Below are positions 4,521 through 8,257 of a stretch of 8,257 nucleotides of DNA, piece by piece. The DNA lies in the NCBI GenBank assembly GCA_947632165.1, contig CANROI010000057.1, forward strand, positions 1-8,257, in the 5' to 3' direction. The notes under the pieces are model-generated. The model was not told where the DNA came from and ran no database searches. It saw only the letters and a list, made by a program, of their open reading frames with translations. A program made the position numbers and the translations under genes. Origin of the DNA: an uncultured Clostridia bacterium. Lineage in GTDB: Bacteria; Bacillota; Clostridia; Christensenellales; Borkfalkiaceae. The first letter of the stretch is position 1; each line of letters opens with the position of its first letter.

Positions 4521-5044
4521 TGAAAAAGCTCACCCTGCCGCTCACGGAAGCGGCGCTCGCCTCGCTGCATGCGGGCGATCCCGTGCTCCTCACGGGGACG
4601 ATCTACACCGCCCGCGACTGTGCGCACCGCCGCATCTTCGAACTGCTTGACAGGGGCGCTCCCCTTCCCTTCGACCTGAAGGACGCGATCATCTACTATG
4701 CGGGGCCCTGCCCCGCGCCCGAAGGCAAGGCATGCGGAAGCTGCGGCCCGACGACCTCGGCGCGCATGAACTCCTTCGCCCCCCGCCTGCTCGACCTCGG
4801 GCTCGGCGGCATGATCGGCAAGGGAGAGATGAGCGAGGAGACGCGGGAGGCGCTCGTGCGCAACAAAAAAGTCTACTTTGCGGCGATCGGGGGCGCGGGC
4901 GCGCGCTACGGCAACGCCGTCAGACATGCGGAATGCATCGCCTTCCCCGACCTTCTGAGCGAAGCGGTCTACAAGTTCGAGGTGGAAGATTTTCCCCTGA
5001 TCGTCGCCGTGGACCGGACGGGAAAGAGCGTATTTTCCCGCTGA
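4520..5044 (+). CDS. Class I fumarate hydratase, beta (C-terminal domain) subunit
   Basis: The partner of the alpha subunit; it supplies the swivelling domain that closes the active site over the cluster. The 174-residue chain starts MKKLTLPLTE and shows LLTGTIYTARDCAHRR (23-38), the catalytic-side block GPCPAPEGKACGSCGPTTSARM (62-83), MIGKGEMS and the terminal FEVEDFPLIVAVD, all in the family's order. Length is normal for the split form. It is translationally coupled to alpha (TGATG junction, strong Shine-Dalgarno). The residues just before GPTTS read CGSC (C72, C75), where relatives usually have GSAG-like residues, so this subunit shares the alpha subunit's excess of cysteines. Together the pair forms a complete operon. 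Confidence 0.92.
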   Translation: MKKLTLPLTEAALASLHAGDPVLLTGTIYTARDCAHRRIFELLDRGAPLPFDLKDAIIYYAGPCPAPEGKACGSCGPTTSARMNSFAPRLLDLGLGGMIGKGEMSEETREALVRNKKVYFAAIGGAGARYGNAVRHAECIAFPDLLSEAVYKFEVEDFPLIVAVDRTGKSVFSR

Positions 5045-5112
5045 TTTTCATCGTTTCTTCACAAAAAAACGACATTCGGAGCGTATCATGCGATTATATA
5101 AAGTACGAAAAC

Positions 5113-5117
5113 GGAGG
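5113..5117 (+). promoter_or_regulatory. Ribosome-binding site fixing the M4 peptidase start
   Basis: GGAGG five bases before ATG 5123-5125. An in-frame GTG at 5117-5119 overlaps this site and cannot be the start. Upstream, in the 78-base gap after fumarase beta, TATATA (5095-5100) is a possible -10 box, but no good -35 box is visible. Confidence 0.75.
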
Positions 5118-5122
5118 TGCCC

Positions 5123-7540
5123 ATGAAAAAGATCATCCTGGCAGCCGCTCTTTTGGGCGCGCTCTGCGGCGCGGCACTTCCGCGCGGGCAGGCGAGCGCA
5201 GATGTGACGATCGGGAGCGATCCCTACACGGCGCTCGAAACGCTCGGATACTCCGACGCGAGGGAGGAACTCTCTTTGGAGCGCGTGCTCGACGTCGGCT
5301 ATGGAAAGGTGTACCGCTTCAAGCAGGTCTATGAGGGGAAGGAAGTGTTCAGAAGAGGGGTGAACGTCTCCGTGGACAGGCACGGCAAGGTGCTCTCCGT
5401 CAATTCGAACTTCCTGCCCGAAACGCCCGCGGCGGAACGGATCGGGGAGGACGCGGCGCTCGCCCGCGCCGAGGAGCTCCTCGGCGAATGCGGAACCGCC
5501 GAAGAGAAGATCTATTCGTTAGACGGCGCCGCGGTGCCCGCCTATGAGATCTCGGGCGGCGGCGCCCGCGTGCTCGTCTCCGCCGTCGACGGGAAGATCT
5601 TGCTCAACGAACCGCTCGGCTCCCCCCTCATCATGACCGAACAGACGGACGCCCTCGGGAACAAAGTAAACGTCGGCGTCGAATTCAACGAGGAGAACGG
5701 GGAATACACCCTTGCCGACTACACCCGCAACATCTATGCCTATAATGCGGATCACGCGACGACGGGCTCCGGGACCCCTTACCGCGAAACTTCCGCGGTC
5801 TTTGCGGACGACATCGCGGTGAGCGCCTACTACAATACGGTGCGCGCGTACGACTTCTACACCAAACAGGAAAACATCGGCGCGGTGCGCAAGGGGATCA
5901 ACGGCAGGAACGACGACATCCCGGGAAACCATGTCCAAAACGGGGAGATCCCGATCCAGATCCTCGTGCATTACGGCACGGGATATGAAAACGCCAACTG
6001 CGGCTACAATGCGCTGACGCGCACAGCGGTGATGTTCGTCGGCGACGGGAACCGCTACGGCGCGCTCTACCGGCAGGCCGCGGCGGCGGACATCATCGCG
6101 CACGAATACCAGCATGCGGTCACGGACATCGTCTGTGACCTCTCCTACATCAACGAGCCGGGCGCGCTCAACGAGGCGTTCTCGGACATCTTCGGCGCGC
6201 TCGTGGAGGGATTTGAACTCACCGACGATCGCTTCTGGACGATCGGGGAAAACGGCGTGCCGGACGGCACCTATGTGCGCTCGATCTCCGCGCCGACGGG
6301 CAACAGCCGCACCAACGTGAACAACATGTATCCCCTCTGCCGCCTCTCCCACGACCATGACCGCGCGGGCTGCGACTACGGCGGCGTGCATTTCAACAGC
6401 ACGATCATCTCCCACCTGCAGTACAAGATCTGGAAGGAGCTGCCCTCTTTCTTCACGCGGGAACGCATCGGCACCCTCTGGTATGCGACCCTCTGCGCCC
6501 TGCGGCCGAACGCGAGCTTTGCGAGCTTCACCGAACAGTTCCGCGCCGCCGCGCAGATGCTGGACTTCCCCGAAGAGGCACGAAATGCCATCGACGTCTG
6601 CCTCGTGGGGAGCGGGCTTCTGCAGGACGAATCCCTCCATGCCGTGACCTTCCTCAATGCCGACGGTTCCCTGCTCAAGGAGGAGGTCGTGCGGGACGGC
6701 GAGGCGGCAACCCCGCCCGAAGATCCCACAAGGCCGAGCGACGCGAAGTACGAATACGTCTTTTCGGGCTGGGACCGGGATCTCGAGAACGTCACGCGCG
6801 ACATGACCGTGCGCGCGACCTATGAGCGGCGCATCCGCAAATATCGGGTCACCTTCCTCGACCGCAAGGGGAATATTCTCAAGCAGGAAGAGGTGAGTTA
6901 CGGCGAGGCGGCGACCCCGCCGCCCGACCCGCCGGACGACGCTTCGGGGGAATTCGACTATGAGTTCTACATGTGGGACCGGAATACCGCCCGCGTCACG
7001 GGCGAAATGACCGTGCATGCCGTCTATACCTCGATCCGCTGCTATACCGTCGTCTTCGAGGCGGACGGGCAGATCCTCTCCGAGCAGCGGGTGCGCGAAA
7101 ATTCGGACGCGGAGGCGCCCGAACCGCCACAGAAGGAGAGCACGGCGCAATACACCTACACCTTCGAGCGCTGGTACGGCTCCTACAGCCGCGTGACGGA
7201 GGACCGCACCGTCTCCGCCGTGTTCCGCGAAACGCTACGCCTGTACACCGTCTCCTACTATTCGGACGGCGAGCTCGTCGGCGCCGACTCCCTGCCCTAT
7301 GGGAGCGCGCTCGCGCTTGCGGCCCCGCCCGAAGGTAAGGGACATTTCGGGGGATGGTACCTCGACGAGAACTTTACGACCCCCGCGGAGGGCATTGCGG
7401 TGAACGGGGATCTGAAGCTGTATGCGAAGTGGTCGGCGGTCGACCCGCTCGTCCTTGGGCTGAGCGTCTCGGGCGCAGTCCTCCTCGTTGCGGCCGTCAC
7501 GATCATCGTATGTCTGAAAAAGAAAAAGAAGCGGAAGTAG
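5123..7540 (+). CDS. Secreted, membrane-anchored M4 (thermolysin-like) metallopeptidase with four InlB-type repeats
   Basis: An 805-residue extracellular zinc endopeptidase. Residues 1-26 form a Sec signal peptide (MKK, hydrophobic core, ASA before D27); the cysteine in it lacks a lipobox. Next come an FTP-like propeptide (about 45-100) and a PepSY-like propeptide (about 105-162), which inhibit the enzyme until processed. The M4 catalytic domain (about 170-500) has H327-E328-Y-Q-H331, the third zinc ligand E351 in GALNEAFSD, and the transition-state histidine H423 in YGGVHFNS. Four repeats of about 65 residues follow (505-570, 571-637, 638-703, 705-770), the first three built like InlB B-repeats. 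The fourth, with GGWYLDENFTTP, is like Listeria-Bacteroides repeats. A membrane helix (775-797) and a KKKKKRK tail anchor it instead of an LPXTG signal. It probably cleaves host or dietary proteins at the cell surface; this role is inferred. Confidence 0.93.
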   Translation: MKKIILAAALLGALCGAALPRGQASADVTIGSDPYTALETLGYSDAREELSLERVLDVGYGKVYRFKQVYEGKEVFRRGVNVSVDRHGKVLSVNSNFLPETPAAERIGEDAALARAEELLGECGTAEEKIYSLDGAAVPAYEISGGGARVLVSAVDGKILLNEPLGSPLIMTEQTDALGNKVNVGVEFNEENGEYTLADYTRNIYAYNADHATTGSGTPYRETSAVFADDIAVSAYYNTVRAYDFYTKQENIGAVRKGINGRNDDIPGNHVQNGEIPIQILVHYGTGYENANCGYNALTRTAVMFVGDGNRYGALYRQAAAADIIAHEYQHAVTDIVCDLSYINEPGALNEAFSDIFGALVEGFELTDDRFWTIGENGVPDGTYVRSISAPTGNSRTNVNNMYPLCRLSHDHDRAGCDYGGVHFNSTIISHLQYKIWKELPSFFTRERIGTLWYATLCALRPNASFASFTEQFRAAAQMLDFPEEARNAIDVCLVGSGLLQDESLHAVTFLNADGSLLKEEVVRDGEAATPPEDPTRPSDAKYEYVFSGWDRDLENVTRDMTVRATYERRIRKYRVTFLDRKGNILKQEEVSYGEAATPPPDPPDDASGEFDYEFYMWDRNTARVTGEMTVHAVYTSIRCYTVVFEADGQILSEQRVRENSDAEAPEPPQKESTAQYTYTFERWYGSYSRVTEDRTVSAVFRETLRLYTVSYYSDGELVGADSLPYGSALALAAPPEGKGHFGGWYLDENFTTPAEGIAVNGDLKLYAKWSAVDPLVLGLSVSGAVLLVAAVTIIVCLKKKKKRK

Positions 7541-7561
7541 ATAGCGCAACTTCCGAAAAGA

Positions 7562-7593
7562 GCGCCGCCCCGACCGATCGGTCGGGGCGGCGC
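7562..7593. terminator. Bidirectional intrinsic terminator (perfect 32-base palindrome)
   Basis: GCGCCGCCCCGACCGA (7562-7577) is followed directly by its exact reverse complement (7578-7593). Excluding the few central bases that must form a loop, this gives a 14-bp GC-rich stem. It sits between two convergent genes, 21 bases after the M4 peptidase stop and 29 bases after the stop of the facing gene. On the plus strand it is followed by AATATTTTCC, and on the minus strand by TCTTTTCGG. These are short T-runs, so termination in both directions is likely. Confidence 0.82.
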
Positions 7594-7622
7594 AATATTT
7601 TCCATTGACGTTTTTACGAACG

Positions 7623-8257
7623 TTACGGCTCGATCTCGATCTCCTCCGCCTTGAGCGGGTAGCGGACGAGCTTCTCGCCGTTTAAGTCGGTGCGGTGCAG
7701 GTCGATCCCGTGGATCCGCGAATTGTCGTAAGTCCTGTAGTAATAGATCCCGCGCGTTGCGTTGCAGCAACTCGAATAGATGGTGATCTCATAGTGTTCG
7801 CCGAGCTTTACGCAGCCGCGCGGCTGCTCCACCGAGGCGAGAATGTGGAAGAATTGGCTCACGCTCTCCCCTTCGCCCTCGCCCGAGAGAGAATTGCACC
7901 GCACGAACGCCGCCTTCACGAACCGCGACTGCGAGGACATATCCCCGGGCAGACCCATTGCGCCCATGCCGCGGCTGTAGGGCGTGAGCGAAAGCGCCTT
8001 CGAAAAGTTGTTCACGGGCGGCTCGATCGAGAGCGCCATATAGTTCGTGAGCACGCTCATCTGCACGGGGAAAGGAGGACTGTTCGTCATGACTCCCGTA
8101 GGATTCTCATAGACCGCGAGCCCGTCTTCCGTCTGCTCGACGACGACCGCGCCACTCCGGTCCGCGATCATCCAATGCAGGGGCGTGAGCGGCAACTCCT
8201 TGCTAAAGGGCAGATCGGTGAGGTTCAGCCCCTCGAGCAGGGCGCGCGCCTGCGCCA
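7623..8257 (-). CDS. Choloylglycine hydrolase / linear amide C-N hydrolase, C-terminal part (cut by window edge)
   Basis: An Ntn-hydrolase of the family that includes bile salt hydrolase and penicillin V acylase. These enzymes cut amide bonds such as the glycine or taurine link of conjugated bile acids. The 210 visible residues include ELPLTPLHWMIAD, GVMTNSPPF (asparagine 58 of the fragment, matching the conserved active-site Asn), GMGAMGLPGDMSSQSRFVKAAF (with the conserved active-site Arg at 111), VSQFFHILASVEQPRG, and the terminal YYYRTYDNSRI. These blocks fit Gram-positive bile salt hydrolases better than penicillin acylases, but substrate cannot be settled without the missing N-terminus. 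The catalytic Cys2 and about a third of the protein lie beyond 8257. A TTG at 8193-8195 is internal, not the start, because the frame stays open and family-like upstream of it. It faces the M4 peptidase across a shared terminator. Confidence 0.9.
   Translation of the reverse strand, partial: AQARALLEGLNLTDLPFSKELPLTPLHWMIADRSGAVVVEQTEDGLAVYENPTGVMTNSPPFPVQMSVLTNYMALSIEPPVNNFSKALSLTPYSRGMGAMGLPGDMSSQSRFVKAAFVRCNSLSGEGEGESVSQFFHILASVEQPRGCVKLGEHYEITIYSSCCNATRGIYYYRTYDNSRIHGIDLHRTDLNGEKLVRYPLKAEEIEIEP

Noticed and set aside
5117..5122. GTG start for the M4 peptidase
   Set aside because: It overlaps the GGAGG ribosome-binding site. ATG 5123 gives correct spacing and a normal MKK signal peptide.
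5045..5122. Terminator or riboswitch between fumarase beta and the M4 peptidase
   Set aside because: The gap is only 78 bases, with no convincing stem-loop or T-tract, so read-through or a weak promoter at 5095-5100 are both possible.
5519..7150. 543-codon open frame on the minus strand
   Set aside because: It is antisense to the M4 peptidase, whose catalytic motifs and repeats are unmistakable. It has no domain signature.
8193..8195. TTG as the start of the bile-salt-hydrolase-like gene
   Set aside because: The frame stays open to the window edge and encodes family-like sequence upstream, so the gene is cut by the edge rather than starting here.

Overview
The window looks like part of the chromosome of a GC-rich, anaerobic, probably gut-dwelling member of the Clostridia (Bacillota). 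Three things suggest this: a two-subunit iron-sulfur class I fumarase, a bile-salt-hydrolase-type Ntn hydrolase, and clostridial-style prs, tadA, rlmH and CPBP protease sequences with good Shine-Dalgarno sites. The taxonomic placement is inferred from protein resemblance only.

Layout. Positions 1-3601 are all on the minus strand. In transcription order they hold a CPBP intramembrane protease (2669-3601) overlapping rlmH (2235-2672); a 596-base non-coding stretch (1639-2234); an M14 zinc peptidase (823-1638) abutting tadA (358-822); and the start of prs (1-270, cut by the window edge) behind its own strong sigma-A-type promoter. Positions 3602-3683 are a short divergent promoter region. The plus strand then carries fumarase alpha and beta (3684-5044, translationally coupled) and a large secreted M4 metallopeptidase with four C-terminal surface repeats and a membrane anchor (5123-7540). 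A perfect 32-base palindrome (7562-7593) probably terminates transcription from both sides. The last gene (7623-8257, minus) is the C-terminal part of a choloylglycine-hydrolase-family enzyme.

How the genes fit together. Most are housekeeping: PRPP synthesis, tRNA wobble editing, 23S rRNA methylation, and fumarate/malate interconversion. The M4 protease and the bile-salt-hydrolase-like enzyme point to life in contact with a host and its secretions. The M14 peptidase has no signal peptide and may trim cell-wall peptides inside the cell.

The most unusual part is 1639-2234. It has no credible gene, is visibly more AT-rich than its neighbours, and is packed with a dozen or so short, mostly perfect hairpins, two tandem hairpin-bearing units, and a 13-base inverted pair bounding 149 bases. 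I read it as a mosaic of small palindromic, REP/MITE-like repeats, although a large structured RNA cannot be excluded from one sequence. I did not find a clearly new multi-gene system.
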